Source of the DNA: Dyadobacter subterraneus
GTDB lineage: Bacteria; Bacteroidota; Bacteroidia; Cytophagales; Spirosomataceae
Reading direction: 5' to 3'
DNA length: 64,000 bases
Assembly: GCF_015221875.1 (NCBI RefSeq)
Contig: NZ_JACYGY010000002.1
Location: 1,239,573 to 1,303,572, forward strand
Made by a program: the position numbers and the translations under genes. Shown in pieces: positions 16,035 through 25,079 of this stretch. Every line of letters starts with the position of its first letter. Positions within the stretch are counted from its first letter, which is position 1. Under the pieces are notes generated by a model. It saw only the letters and a program-made list of their open reading frames with translations, made no database searches and had not been told where the DNA came from.

Positions 16035-18494
16035 ATGCGAAACGTTACGACTTGTCTTTTAACACTCGTTATCAGCACATTACTGAGCATATCTGTTTTT
16101 GCTCAAAAAACACTAACTGGTCAGGTTACCGATCAGGAAGATGGAAAATCACTTCCCGGCGCTACTATCCGCGCAGGAGAAATCCGCGGAACAACTACTG
16201 ATGCCAACGGTAGATTTACGCTTCGAAATATCTCCGATAATATTGGCATATTGGAAATTTCTTACATTGGCTATCAAACGATAAAACTTGAAACTGCCAA
16301 TTTTAGCGATGGAAAGCCGCTTGAAATAAAACTGCAAAAAAGCACATTCCAGGCTGATGAAGTGATTGTGAATGCAACCCGCGTTACTGATAAAACCGGG
16401 ATGGCTTACACCAACGTGACTGCGGAGGCTTTGAACAAACAAAATCTTGGACAAGATTTACCTGTATTGCTAAATTTCACACCCTCATTGGTAAGTACAA
16501 GTGATGCGGGTGGCGGAGTTGGTTATACTGGAATCAGAATTCGTGGTACGGATGCAACACGTATTAATGTAACAGTGAATGGAATTCCTTATAATGACGC
16601 CGAAAGTCAGGGCGTTTACTGGGTTAATATGCCGGATTTCGCTTCTTCCGTGAGCAGTATTCAAATTCAGCGTGGTGTTGGAACTTCAACAAATGGCTCT
16701 GGTGCTTTCGGCGCAACGGTCAATATCAGCACCAACCAATTCCGCAAGGAAGCTTATGCGGAGCTTAACAATTCCTATGGTTCTTTTAATACTTTTAAAA
16801 ATACCTTCAAAGTTGGCAGCGGTTTAATCAAGGATAAATTCACATTTGACGCCCGTTTGTCCCGCGTTTCTTCGGATGGTTTTGTCGACAGGGCTTCTTC
16901 GGAATTACATTCTTACTATTTGTCAGGAGCCTATTTTGGCGGAAAAAGTTTTGTTCGGGTGAATGTTTTCTCGGGAAAGGAAAGAACTTACCAATCCTGG
17001 AATGGTGTTCCGGAGGCAAAACTCAGGGGCGACCGCGAAGGGATTTTATCTTATATCAATCGCAACGGACTTGATGAGCAGGATGCACAAAACCTGATCA
17101 ATTCCAACGACCGAACTTACAATTCCTACACCTATAAAAACGAGGTTGATAATTACCGTCAGGATCATTACCAGGTTGTAACTTCTCACACGCTTTCTAA
17201 TAATCTGACTTTAAACGTTAACGGTTTTCTGGTGCGCGGTCTTGGTTATTATGAGCAGTATCGTAAAAATGACAGTTTCAGTAATTATAATTTGCCTGAT
17301 ATAATTTCAGGAAGTGATACCATTTCAGGAACGGATCTGATACGCCGCAGATGGCTTGACAATTATTTCTACGGCTCCACATTTTCGCTGGACTATAACA
17401 GTTTCAAAAAGCTGACTGCCAGTGTTGGTGGTGGTTATACTTATTATACCGGTGATCATTATGGAGAAATTGTCTGGGCCAGAAATGCCGGTGCTACTGA
17501 AAACGAACAACGTTATTATTTCAACAAAGGCGTCAAAAAGGATTTTAATATTTATGGAAAACTTTACTATCAATTCACTGAAAAGCTAAATGCTTTTGGT
17601 GATCTGCAATACCGCAGCGTAAGTCATAAAATTGATGGCAAGGATAATGAAATGGTCCAGATGAATTTTGACCAGTCATATTCCTTTATTAACCCAAAAG
17701 CAGGTATAACCTATCAATTGGCGCCGCAAAGTTCTGTTTATGCCTCGTACAGTGTTGGTAATAAAGAGCCAAACCGCGACGACTTTGCAGCTTCCACAAC
17801 CCGACTTTTCCCAAAAAGTGAAAGGCTAAATAACGTCGAAGCCGGATTTCGTCTGCAACAGGGAAAATGGATGGTAGCGGCAAATTACTATCTGATGCAT
17901 TACAAAAATCAGCTGGTACTAACCGGCCAGATTAATGATGTTGGAAATTCTATCCGTGTGAATGTGCCAAAAAGCTACCGGACAGGAATTGAGCTAGAAG
18001 GAGCCGTTGCTTTTAATTCACACTTGAAATGGAATGCCAACGCAACATTCAGCCAGAATAAAATTGCCAATTTCACCGAGTATATTGTCAATTATGACAC
18101 CGGCGGTTATGATATGGTTAATCATGGAAAGTCGGATATTTCGTTTTCTCCGAATGTAATTGTAGGAAGTCAGTTTACTTACAGTCCGCAGAAAAACCTG
18201 GAATTTGCTTTATTGACCAAGTATGTTGGCAAACAATATCTTGATAATACTTCGACTGAAACGCGTCGTCTTGATGCTTATTTCACAAATGACCTACGCC
18301 TTACTTACACGGTCAAGCCGAAATGGATTAAAGAAATCTCGTTTAATTTTCTGCTCAATAATATTTTCAGCGAACGTTATGAATCGAATGGATACACTTA
18401 CGGGTATATCAGCGGAGGTGCTTTGACACAGGAAAATTTCTATTTCCCGCAGGCAGGACGCAATTTTTTAGTTGGAGTGAATTTCCATTTTTAG
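16035..18494 (+). CDS. TonB-dependent receptor, thiamine-related
   Basis: Outer-membrane receptor of 819 aa from ATG 16035 with a signal peptide ending VFAQ. A carboxypeptidase-like beta-domain (LTGQVTDQEDGKSLPGATI) comes first, then the plug (IRIRGTDATRINVTVNGIP, YWVNMPDFASSVSSIQIQRG) and a 22-strand type barrel ending in FPQAGRNFLVGVNFHF with terminal aromatic Phe. Placement behind a TPP riboswitch indicates uptake of thiamine, its phosphates or a precursor; a thiamine-regulated receptor of this sort has been predicted in Bacteroidota. The inner-membrane partner (PnuT-type permease, thiamine kinase) is not adjacent. Confidence 0.93.
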   Translation: MRNVTTCLLTLVISTLLSISVFAQKTLTGQVTDQEDGKSLPGATIRAGEIRGTTTDANGRFTLRNISDNIGILEISYIGYQTIKLETANFSDGKPLEIKLQKSTFQADEVIVNATRVTDKTGMAYTNVTAEALNKQNLGQDLPVLLNFTPSLVSTSDAGGGVGYTGIRIRGTDATRINVTVNGIPYNDAESQGVYWVNMPDFASSVSSIQIQRGVGTSTNGSGAFGATVNISTNQFRKEAYAELNNSYGSFNTFKNTFKVGSGLIKDKFTFDARLSRVSSDGFVDRASSELHSYYLSGAYFGGKSFVRVNVFSGKERTYQSWNGVPEAKLRGDREGILSYINRNGLDEQDAQNLINSNDRTYNSYTYKNEVDNYRQDHYQVVTSHTLSNNLTLNVNGFLVRGLGYYEQYRKNDSFSNYNLPDIISGSDTISGTDLIRRRWLDNYFYGSTFSLDYNSFKKLTASVGGGYTYYTGDHYGEIVWARNAGATENEQRYYFNKGVKKDFNIYGKLYYQFTEKLNAFGDLQYRSVSHKIDGKDNEMVQMNFDQSYSFINPKAGITYQLAPQSSVYASYSVGNKEPNRDDFAASTTRLFPKSERLNNVEAGFRLQQGKWMVAANYYLMHYKNQLVLTGQINDVGNSIRVNVPKSYRTGIELEGAVAFNSHLKWNANATFSQNKIANFTEYIVNYDTGGYDMVNHGKSDISFSPNVIVGSQFTYSPQKNLEFALLTKYVGKQYLDNTSTETRRLDAYFTNDLRLTYTVKPKWIKEISFNFLLNNIFSERYESNGYTYGYISGGALTQENFYFPQAGRNFLVGVNFHF

Positions 18495-18508
18495 AAATTT
18501 ACAAAGGA

Positions 18509-18555
18509 TTTAAAAGCAAAAGAGAACGTCTATGGCGTTCTCTTTTGCTTTTAAA
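18509..18555 (+). terminator. 20-bp hairpin terminator after the TonB receptor
   Basis: Arms 18509-18528 and 18536-18555 are perfectly complementary over 20 bp with a 7-nt loop. The descending arm carries TTTTGCTTTT. It starts 15 nt after the stop codon. Confidence 0.9.
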
Positions 18556-18559
18556 ATAG

Positions 18560-18795
18560 TTCGGTGCGCTGCACCTAAACCTTCGGATTTGCAATTCCTG
18601 GCTAGAAGTATTACGGTGCTCTGTACCTTAAAATAAATACTTACATCGTTATCTTCTAAAAATATTTTGATGCTCTGCACATTAATCCTGGAAAATTGAT
18701 ATTGCCACAAAATACGATTATCAGAGAGGTGCGGAGCACTGTGATATTTGTAGCATATGAAATCTGAAGTGGAAATAAGGTGCGGAGCACCGTAA
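18560..18795. repeat. array of five GGTGC-GCACC palindromes
   Basis: Five short palindromes of the form GGTGC-n3-GCACC lie at 18563-18575, 18615-18627, 18669-18682, 18728-18740 and 18779-18791. The first three share the orientation TACGGTGCTCTGCACCTTAA; the last two are its reverse complement. Spacing is about 40-55 nt. This fills the 318-bp gap between the receptor and the HicA-like gene and looks REP-like. No transposase gene is nearby. Confidence 0.75.
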
Positions 18796-18812
18796 TAATT
18801 AACGCTCCGATA

Positions 18813-19097
18813 TCAACTCAAAAGCTCCATTTCCTTCAACATTTCAATATACTTTTCTCCATTCAACCGACCAGAAAAAAAGCTGTCTGCCATTTTTCCA
18901 TCCGTCAATTTCAATTGACTGGAAACTGTTTCCATCAATTCCGGACTTAGCGGTGCTTTTCCCAGATATGTAAAAACAGCTTGTTTTTTCCCGTCAACAA
19001 CCAGATAATGCAACTGGTGATGTTCTTTCTCCGAGAATAATTCAAAACCTTGTTTTTGTAATGCTCTCTGTATATCCTTACTTTTTCTTGCTTTCAT
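18813..19097 (-). CDS. HicA-like small protein
   Basis: Basic 94-aa protein. The first half (KSKDIQRALQKQGFELFSEKEHHQLHYLVVDGKKQAVFTYLG, in part residues 5-46) resembles the dsRNA-binding-like fold of HicA mRNA interferases, with His residues of EHHQLHY where HicA carries its catalytic His. The second half is an extra helical extension. Its ATG overlaps the stop of the upstream gene by 4 nt (ATGA), so translation is coupled. I infer a toxin-like role; the match is by pattern only, and a plain RNA-binding role is possible. Confidence 0.55.
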   Translation of the reverse strand: MKARKSKDIQRALQKQGFELFSEKEHHQLHYLVVDGKKQAVFTYLGKAPLSPELMETVSSQLKLTDGKMADSFFSGRLNGEKYIEMLKEMELLS

Positions 19098-20074
19098 TTG
19101 ATTGCCTTAACGATGGTCAACAATTTATTTTTCAGGATAATGGCTTCGTTTGAAAGCACTTCATCCTGTTCCAAACCAAAATTTTGGTATAAGGCGTGGA
19201 AAGTAAAATTGAATGCTGCCTCAGCTTCTTCTCTCGTCGTTCCCCAAACGCAAATATCCAAAGGCTGGAATGCAATTACATAAGCCTGGTTTTCAAAGTT
19301 CACTTCACAATTCAGCTTATCATGAAGCACATATAATTTTTCGTCATACTTAATGATATCCGGACTATAAGGATATGTCCCATGTTCCATTTCTTCGATC
19401 AAAAGAACCTTTTTAATATCCTTTTTGCTCAAATCAGCTGATGCATCCTTTCCTCCGATTTTGGCATATATTTTGGCAAAACGGTAAACAGTTTTCTCCT
19501 TTTTTACTTTTGCTTTTTTTGGAAAATACAAATCGGTAAAACTCTTATCCGGCGTTCTCAGGTTTAGTTTTTTCCCTTTGGCATCAATCAGAAAAAGTTT
19601 AAACGGGCGGTCGGACGAAGTTGCGGTGAAAAGCGGTTTGTATATCCGGTTTCTTTCTTCGGGCGAATATTTATCGATCGCCTGATTCATATACTGTGGT
19701 TCTTCAAAATTCCCGAACAGAATATTTTTCTTGAATTCCGAAAAGGCATTTCTTTTCCAATCGTCAATATCGGTTGTAAAAAGGCTTGGCGGCTCTACAA
19801 TATTGGAAGCAACAGCGGCTTCGAAACTGCTGAATTTAAGATCGACAATTAATAATTCCAGTTCCTTTTTCAATCCGTCCAAAACCTTTGGAGACTTTTC
19901 ATAGGCTGCCCTGAACTTGTCATTCTTCAAAAATTCTATTTCAATAAAATTCAGAAATGAAGTATTTAGATTATTTAAAACCGTGATAACGGAAGATAAT
20001 CTTGCCGTATGTCCGGCAGTTTGTTGAGGGTCAATCTGAAACCTAAAAGCAATTCTCCTTAATTCTTCCAACAT
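19094..20074 (-). CDS. long partner with HicB-like C-terminus
   Basis: Protein of 326 aa from ATG 20074; the open frame runs to 20227, but that N-terminal part looks like leader sequence. The first roughly 230 residues are helical and match no family I recognise. The last roughly 90 residues (YVIAFQPLDICVWGTTREEAE then a helix) have the strand-strand-helix look of a HicB partial RNase H fold. The gene overlaps the HicA-like gene by 4 nt, in the hicB-hicA order. At over 300 aa it is far longer than usual HicB (about 70-150 aa). Function is inferred from arrangement. Confidence 0.6.
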   Translation of the reverse strand: MLEELRRIAFRFQIDPQQTAGHTARLSSVITVLNNLNTSFLNFIEIEFLKNDKFRAAYEKSPKVLDGLKKELELLIVDLKFSSFEAAVASNIVEPPSLFTTDIDDWKRNAFSEFKKNILFGNFEEPQYMNQAIDKYSPEERNRIYKPLFTATSSDRPFKLFLIDAKGKKLNLRTPDKSFTDLYFPKKAKVKKEKTVYRFAKIYAKIGGKDASADLSKKDIKKVLLIEEMEHGTYPYSPDIIKYDEKLYVLHDKLNCEVNFENQAYVIAFQPLDICVWGTTREEAEAAFNFTFHALYQNFGLEQDEVLSNEAIILKNKLLTIVKAIK

Positions 20075-20179
20075 TATAAAACATCCTTTAATAAATAGGT
20101 AACCACAAAGATCATTGTATCTGGCAAAATAATGGCACTTCAGACAAAAATAATTTGAACTTTTTGCAAGACTTAAATA

Positions 20180-20214
20180 AAAGAAGACTGCCTCGTTGCA
20201 AGGCAGTCTTCTTT
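20180..20214 (-). terminator. hairpin terminator of the T9SS cargo gene
   Basis: Perfect 14-bp arms AAAGAAGACTGCCT (20180-20193) and AGGCAGTCTTCTTT (20201-20214) lie downstream of the minus-strand gene ending at 20266. Confidence 0.85.
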
Positions 20215-20265
20215 CATAATTATGCAATTCAAAAATTCCAGGGGCTGAAATGTCTTGACTGTTTA

Positions 20266-21765
20266 CTAGTGACGAATCACAATTTTGTTCGAATTTTGAG
20301 TGCCGTCGGTTCTTAAAACCTTTACAATATACAATCCATTGGACAATCCTTCTACGTTGATTCCTTTTGTCGGAGAAATCGAGTTTGCCTGCTGAACAAT
20401 CTGCCCGTTTGAATTAAAAATTGATAACTCCTTAACACTTTGGTTAGAAACATCCTGCACAAAAAGTTCGTTGGAGACAGGGTTAGGGAAAAGCGTTACA
20501 GCAAGATCTTTTCCATCAATTGATACGCTCTCAATACGGCTGTATGCGAACGTGCCATCCTTATCCACCATTTTTAACCGATAGTAATTAGTACTGTTTT
20601 TTGGATCAGTATCAGTAAAGTCATACCTTTTAATTTCTGAACTTTCGTTACCTGCCTGAACTTTTCCTAAAACATTCCATTGTTTAGCGTCTGTACTGTG
20701 TTGAATATCAAAATAATCACTATTTTTTTCCTGCGTAGTAGTCCAATTTAAGACAACGCTTTTAGTTGCTTCGGAAGGTTGAACTTTTGCTGAAAAACTT
20801 GCCAGTGTTACCGGTAAAGGATCAATTGTGTAAGTGTAAATAAGACAAACTCCTCCTAGTGCATTCGTTACTTCCTGGCTTGAAGTATTACCCCCCGAAT
20901 TTGTAATGGTTTTTGAAGCAGTTCCCGATATTGGAAACGTGATAGTCCCGGTTCCGATATAATTTGGATTGAATGCTGCAATATTTGTTGTACTTGTTTT
21001 TCCGGAGGTAATATCAAAATAGGATAGCGATGTTCCCGCTGCTATATCTATAGGGTTTTGATTATCTGCATTTTCGTCTTCATCGTTAGCAAATACTTTG
21101 GTTGTGACAAGATTAGACAAAGTCGCAGCACTAAATGGATTTCCAATTTTAACGCTTGCACCGATTATTAATTTTTGGATTTGCGAAGTCGTTGTCGTTG
21201 ATACTACAATAGTAGGGTTCGCAACCAGCGCTGATGAAAAAACCTGCACGCTCGACAAAGTTGCAAGAGAATTAATTGGAATAGCCTTATCAACTGTTAC
21301 AGACTGGGTGGTAAAAGGTGTTAATGTTGGTACCGAAACATTACAATTAGTAATCGTATTTGTGTTTCTTGTTAACGTTAGCCCACCATCAGGAGCTGTA
21401 TTTTCACCTGCCGACGCAACAAATGCTGCGGATGGATTTACGGTTTTTGCTGTAAACCCGCTTGTTGGGAATTCGTAATTCACAATGTAGCTAACACCGG
21501 ATCTTCCACTTAAAGTGAATTTTCCATTTGCATCACTAATGGCATAAGAAACAATAATGTTATCGCCACCTGAAACCACACGTGTCAAACGTGCCAGAAT
21601 ACCCGGAAGAGTTTTCGTACCTTCAATGGTAACAGTACCGGTAATTTGTGCATCATGATTACCGCTGAAATCCGGACTAGGAAGTACAGGTAATGTTTGT
21701 GACATGGCGTTTATACTGGCAAACACCAAAAAGAAGAACGAGGAGATTTTTGTGAAAGGTTTCAT
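20266..21765 (-). CDS. T9SS-secreted surface protein
   Basis: Secreted protein of 499 aa with a signal peptide (to about AMSQ). A carboxypeptidase-regulatory-like beta-domain (ITGTVTIEGTKTLPGI, about residues 40-105) is followed by a Thr/Ser-rich middle region and a C-terminal linker typical of this phylum (LPVTLASFSAKVQ, YYRLKMVDKDGTFAYSRI). It ends in a type IX secretion sorting domain (LFPNPVSNELFVQDVS, NGLYIVKVL). The middle region shows no enzyme motif, so an adhesin or structural role is only a guess. Confidence 0.85.
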   Translation of the reverse strand: MKPFTKISSFFFLVFASINAMSQTLPVLPSPDFSGNHDAQITGTVTIEGTKTLPGILARLTRVVSGGDNIIVSYAISDANGKFTLSGRSGVSYIVNYEFPTSGFTAKTVNPSAAFVASAGENTAPDGGLTLTRNTNTITNCNVSVPTLTPFTTQSVTVDKAIPINSLATLSSVQVFSSALVANPTIVVSTTTTSQIQKLIIGASVKIGNPFSAATLSNLVTTKVFANDEDENADNQNPIDIAAGTSLSYFDITSGKTSTTNIAAFNPNYIGTGTITFPISGTASKTITNSGGNTSSQEVTNALGGVCLIYTYTIDPLPVTLASFSAKVQPSEATKSVVLNWTTTQEKNSDYFDIQHSTDAKQWNVLGKVQAGNESSEIKRYDFTDTDPKNSTNYYRLKMVDKDGTFAYSRIESVSIDGKDLAVTLFPNPVSNELFVQDVSNQSVKELSIFNSNGQIVQQANSISPTKGINVEGLSNGLYIVKVLRTDGTQNSNKIVIRH

Positions 21766-22340
21766 AAAAGTTATTACATAAATGATTGGATTGTGGCAGA
21801 AGTCAAATTGTTCAGAGCTGCTGCTGCTTTAACTCTGTTTAAAATGATGTTTATAAAGTAACCTTTGGTTGCATATTATAAATGAACAATAACATTGCAC
21901 CCGGGAAATACCGGTCAAATTTATTTCAACATTTTTAAGTGGTACGTTACAGTGCGCTTTACTCTGAAAAAAAGAATTTGAAAATGATTGTACTTACTGA
22001 AATGTGTGTGAAGTTTAAATAACGCCGAATAAAAAATATTCTAGGTCCCTTGAAATATTTCGATTCAAAATTAGAGAAAATAAAGTGAGCAGATTAATTT
22101 GAAATATGATTTTTTGAAGAAATGTTAGAAAACAAATAAATTACTACTTTTTTGAATCGTAATTTTCTACTCCTTTGTAGAATAATTTCTATAACAAAAC
22201 CGTATTTAGGCAAAACTGGACGAATCCTGAGAAAATTCAAAATGTAGTTAAGCGAAAAATGGACAGCTGTATAGAAAAATTTCTATTGGACAAAACCAAT
22301 ATCTATTTTCAGTTACGTTTTTTTGGAATCAACATTCCCT
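21766..22340. other. AT-rich gap without recognisable gene
   Basis: About 575 bp between the T9SS protein gene and a decayed gene. It is AT-rich with frequent stops in all frames. It must hold the promoter of the minus-strand T9SS gene, but I see no convincing -7/-33 pair and no RNA structure that I can support. Confidence 0.5.
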
Positions 22341-22344
22341 ATTA

Positions 22345-22705
22345 CCGGGACTGTTTAATTAATAATGGTGACTACTCTCCGCCATGGTTTTACAAAATTC
22401 GGATTGAATAATATCGTTGAGTTTTTAAGTGCATGCAGAAAGTTGACAAAGTCATTTCCTCTTCCCTAAAAAGTGCACCTGTATTGATCAGCGACGGAGC
22501 GTCATTTAAAACGATATCGCCACCCGCGGTTTTGCTTCCGTAAAACCCGTCACTGTTAAAGAAAATCTGGTATTAAAAAAAATAACGGCCAGCTTCTGAA
22601 AGATCAATTTCTTTTTCAGTATTACGACCGCTTAATTTGTAGAGAACATGTGTTGCGAAGCTATTCAGTATCAAAAGAAATAAAATTAAGCTGAAGATTT
22701 TCCGG
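22345..22705 (-). pseudogene. decayed small exported protein gene
   Basis: On the minus strand three protein-like segments follow one another in different frames: a hydrophobic start KIFSLILFLLILNSFATHVL continuing LYKLSGRNTEKEIDLSEAGRYFF (about 22699-22578, then a stop), then FNSDGFYGSKTAGGDIVLND and APSLINTGALFREEEM (about 22560-22462), then DFVNFLHALKNSTILFNPNF and VKPWRRVVTIIN with a stop near 22360. Segment order and continuity suggest one ancestral signal-bearing protein broken by small indels. I do not recognise the family. Confidence 0.4.
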
Positions 22706-22714
22706 TATTAAGTA

Positions 22715-23650
22715 TTACTGACGCCCCTGGATAGTAACCCATTTTTTTGCATTTCTGTCAAAAGCAAACTGATAAAGCGTTTCAGCTTTCTCACTTGGTG
22801 CGGGCAAACTGTCATTAAATTCAACACCAAAAGCCATCATATTTCCATTCTCATCAAAACGGATACGTCTGGCTTTGTCATCACCACGAGGACCTAAATT
22901 TTCAAGTGAACATTCTTTTCGTATGTCACCTTTAAATTTCCCGCTTTTCGTAAGTTCAATGGAATAAATATCCGACGAACGCGTGCTTCCAAAATACAGA
23001 CGTTTTTCGCCAGTGATGCCGCCAACAAAAATAGCAAACGCATCATGTCCTTCGAGCTTATCCACTACATCTCCGTTTTCCGGATCGATTACATAAATGA
23101 CCCCTTTTTCCTCATCCCGCGTACTTCCTGCAACGCTGCTTGCATATAATTTCTTACCGTGACAATCAAAGTAAATACCCAAAACGGCAAAAGGCATAAC
23201 TCCTGCGACACTATCCGGTTTTGGAAGTTCGGTAAGGACAGCCATTACACCTGTTTCAGAATCAACTTTGTAGATTTTGTTCATCTGGCTTAAGGGGTTG
23301 TCAAGCAAATTAACTTTTGGAAGCGGCGCGGTATAAGTATTTCCATCAATGTCGGAAGTTATGCCGCCCATCCAGCCGTATTGTGCCCAGCTCCGATCCT
23401 GATAGGTTTTTTTGCTTGCAGAATCTGCCTGATTTCTTGGAAACTGAACCAGCACTACTCCCATAAAAGACGGCTCAGTTGTTGACAAGCCAGAACGGGT
23501 GGGATCAAAGCCAAGAGTTTTTATAAAAGCACCTGAATTTCGGCACGAAGCGATGCCGATTTGCGAAACTTCTTCCTCAGTCATTTTTTTTTCGCAAGAA
23601 GAAAAAATGACTGAGAAAAGGATGAAAATTAAAAAACTATTATACCTCAT
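22715..23650 (-). CDS. beta-propeller lipoprotein
   Basis: Lipoprotein of 311 aa with lipobox VIFSSC at residues 14-19. The mature part shows propeller-like repeats (GGITSDIDGNTYTAPLP, NKIYKVDSETGVMAVL, GVIYVIDPENGDVVDKLEG, IRFDENGNMMAFGVEF) as in NHL/SMP-30-type lactonases or binding proteins, but no catalytic set I can identify. It is divergent from hemE. A perfect 14-bp inverted repeat (23576-23589 with 23602-23615) falls inside codons about 13-25, so the mRNA start could fold into a hairpin. Confidence 0.75.
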   Translation of the reverse strand: MRYNSFLIFILFSVIFSSCEKKMTEEEVSQIGIASCRNSGAFIKTLGFDPTRSGLSTTEPSFMGVVLVQFPRNQADSASKKTYQDRSWAQYGWMGGITSDIDGNTYTAPLPKVNLLDNPLSQMNKIYKVDSETGVMAVLTELPKPDSVAGVMPFAVLGIYFDCHGKKLYASSVAGSTRDEEKGVIYVIDPENGDVVDKLEGHDAFAIFVGGITGEKRLYFGSTRSSDIYSIELTKSGKFKGDIRKECSLENLGPRGDDKARRIRFDENGNMMAFGVEFNDSLPAPSEKAETLYQFAFDRNAKKWVTIQGRQ

Positions 23651-23921
23651 AGGACTTGTTTCTATATTAAATATTTTCTTCTTCCTGGCTAAAATATTCT
23701 TTTCATAAAATTTTTTAACCTTGAAGGAGTAACACTAAAAATCTTATTCCAAATCCTTCGGCAAATTTGCAATTATCAGAATCGAATGTTTAATAACGTA
23801 TAGTAGTATCTGGTGTAAGTTGAATTGTTATTAATTCAAAATTAGAATATTGAATTAATAAAAGAGCGAAAACACTTCGGGAATTCTGATATTTTAGTTC
23901 ATTCCTTTATCCTATAATTCC

Positions 23922-23929
23922 TACCTTTG
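23922..23929 (+). promoter_or_regulatory. -7 element immediately before hemE
   Basis: TACCTTTG matches TAnnTTTG and ends only 4 nt before the hemE ATG. If it is used, transcription would start at or next to the start codon, giving a leaderless or nearly leaderless mRNA. Confidence 0.55.
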
Positions 23930-23933
23930 CGGC

Positions 23934-24959
23934 ATGAAATTGAAAAATGATCTTTTGCTTCGGGCAGCGCGTGGTGAGAATGTAGAGCGTACTCCCGTTT
24001 GGATGATGCGTCAGGCCGGACGTATTTTACCTGAATATCGTGCCGTTCGTGAAAAAGCCGGGAGTTTTATCCAGCTTGCTACAACACCGGAACTTGCAGC
24101 CGAAGTTACTATACAACCTGTTGATTTGCTAGGCGTTGATGCCGCCATTATATTTTCGGACATTCTGGTAGTTCCCGAAGGAATGGGTTTACCTTACGAA
24201 ATGGCCGAGCAAAAAGGTCCGGTTTTTCCAACAACAGTAAATACCATTGCAGATCTGGACAAGCTAAGAATTGCTGATCCTGAAAATGATCTGGGTTATG
24301 TTTTGGAAGCCATTCGTCTTACAAAAACAGGTTTGGCAGACCGCGTTCCTTTAATTGGATTTGCCGGCGCTCCTTTTACTATTTTCTGTTATATGACGGA
24401 AGGTAAAGGATCCAAGACCTTTTCAGTTGCGAAAAAACACCTTTACGCTGATCCGGAATTTTCTCATTTGTTATTACAAAAAATAACAGACAGCACAATT
24501 GCTTACCTGAAAGCACAAATCGCAGCAGGTGCAGATCTTGTTCAGATTTTTGATTCATGGGCAGGAATTCTTTCTCCGGAACAATACAAAACTTTTTCTC
24601 TTCCTTACATCAAACAAATCTGCGACGCAATTACCGAAGCTCCGGTTACGGTTTTCGCCAAAGGAGCATTTTTTGCAAGAGAAGAAATCGGGAAATTAAA
24701 TTGTTCCGTTGTAGGACTAGACTGGAACATGGATATCATCGAATCCCGCCAATTAATTCCAAATAAAACGTTGCAGGGAAATCTTGATCCGTGCGTACTA
24801 TATTCTTCTTTTTACCAAATCAGAGCGGAAGTGAAGAAAATGGTAAGCCAATTCGGTACTCAACGCTACATAGCCAATCTTGGCCACGGCGTATATCCGG
24901 ATATGCAGCCAGATAAAGTAAGGTGCTTCATTGAAGCCGTAAAAGAATACTCGGCTTAG
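23934..24959 (+). CDS. hemE: uroporphyrinogen decarboxylase
   Basis: Cytosolic heme-synthesis enzyme that removes four carboxyl groups from uroporphyrinogen III to give coproporphyrinogen III. The 341-aa length is typical. Signature one ([16 protein letters not shown], near residue 21) and signature two ([16 protein letters not shown], near 143) are intact, as is the C-terminal [13 protein letters not shown]. No other hem gene is adjacent. The start is fixed by the family N-terminus and lies 4 nt after a -7 box. Confidence 0.97.
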   Translation: MKLKNDLLLRAARGENVERTPVWMMRQAGRILPEYRAVREKAGSFIQLATTPELAAEVTIQPVDLLGVDAAIIFSDILVVPEGMGLPYEMAEQKGPVFPTTVNTIADLDKLRIADPENDLGYVLEAIRLTKTGLADRVPLIGFAGAPFTIFCYMTEGKGSKTFSVAKKHLYADPEFSHLLLQKITDSTIAYLKAQIAAGADLVQIFDSWAGILSPEQYKTFSLPYIKQICDAITEAPVTVFAKGAFFAREEIGKLNCSVVGLDWNMDIIESRQLIPNKTLQGNLDPCVLYSSFYQIRAEVKKMVSQFGTQRYIANLGHGVYPDMQPDKVRCFIEAVKEYSA

Positions 24960-24965
24960 TTTCAG

Positions 24966-25067
24966 GGACACAGAGAACCAGAGAGTTAAGGAGAGATACA
25001 CAGAGGTGTTTTCTCAAATTACAACTCTGTGGCTCTCTCCTTAACTCCGTGTGCCTCTGTGTAACCT
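24966..25067. repeat. CTCTGTG-type inverted repeat between hemE and HAD gene
   Basis: The left arm 24966-25011 (GGACACAGAGAACCAGAGAG, then TTAAGGAGAGATACACAGAG) pairs imperfectly with the right arm 25024-25067 (CTCTGTGGCTCTCTCCTTAA, then CTCCGTGTGCCTCTGTGTAA). It is the same family as 3088-3372 and 34660-34773. It can form a long hairpin and may end hemE transcription. Confidence 0.8.
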
Positions 25068-25079
25068 AAAAAAATCTCC

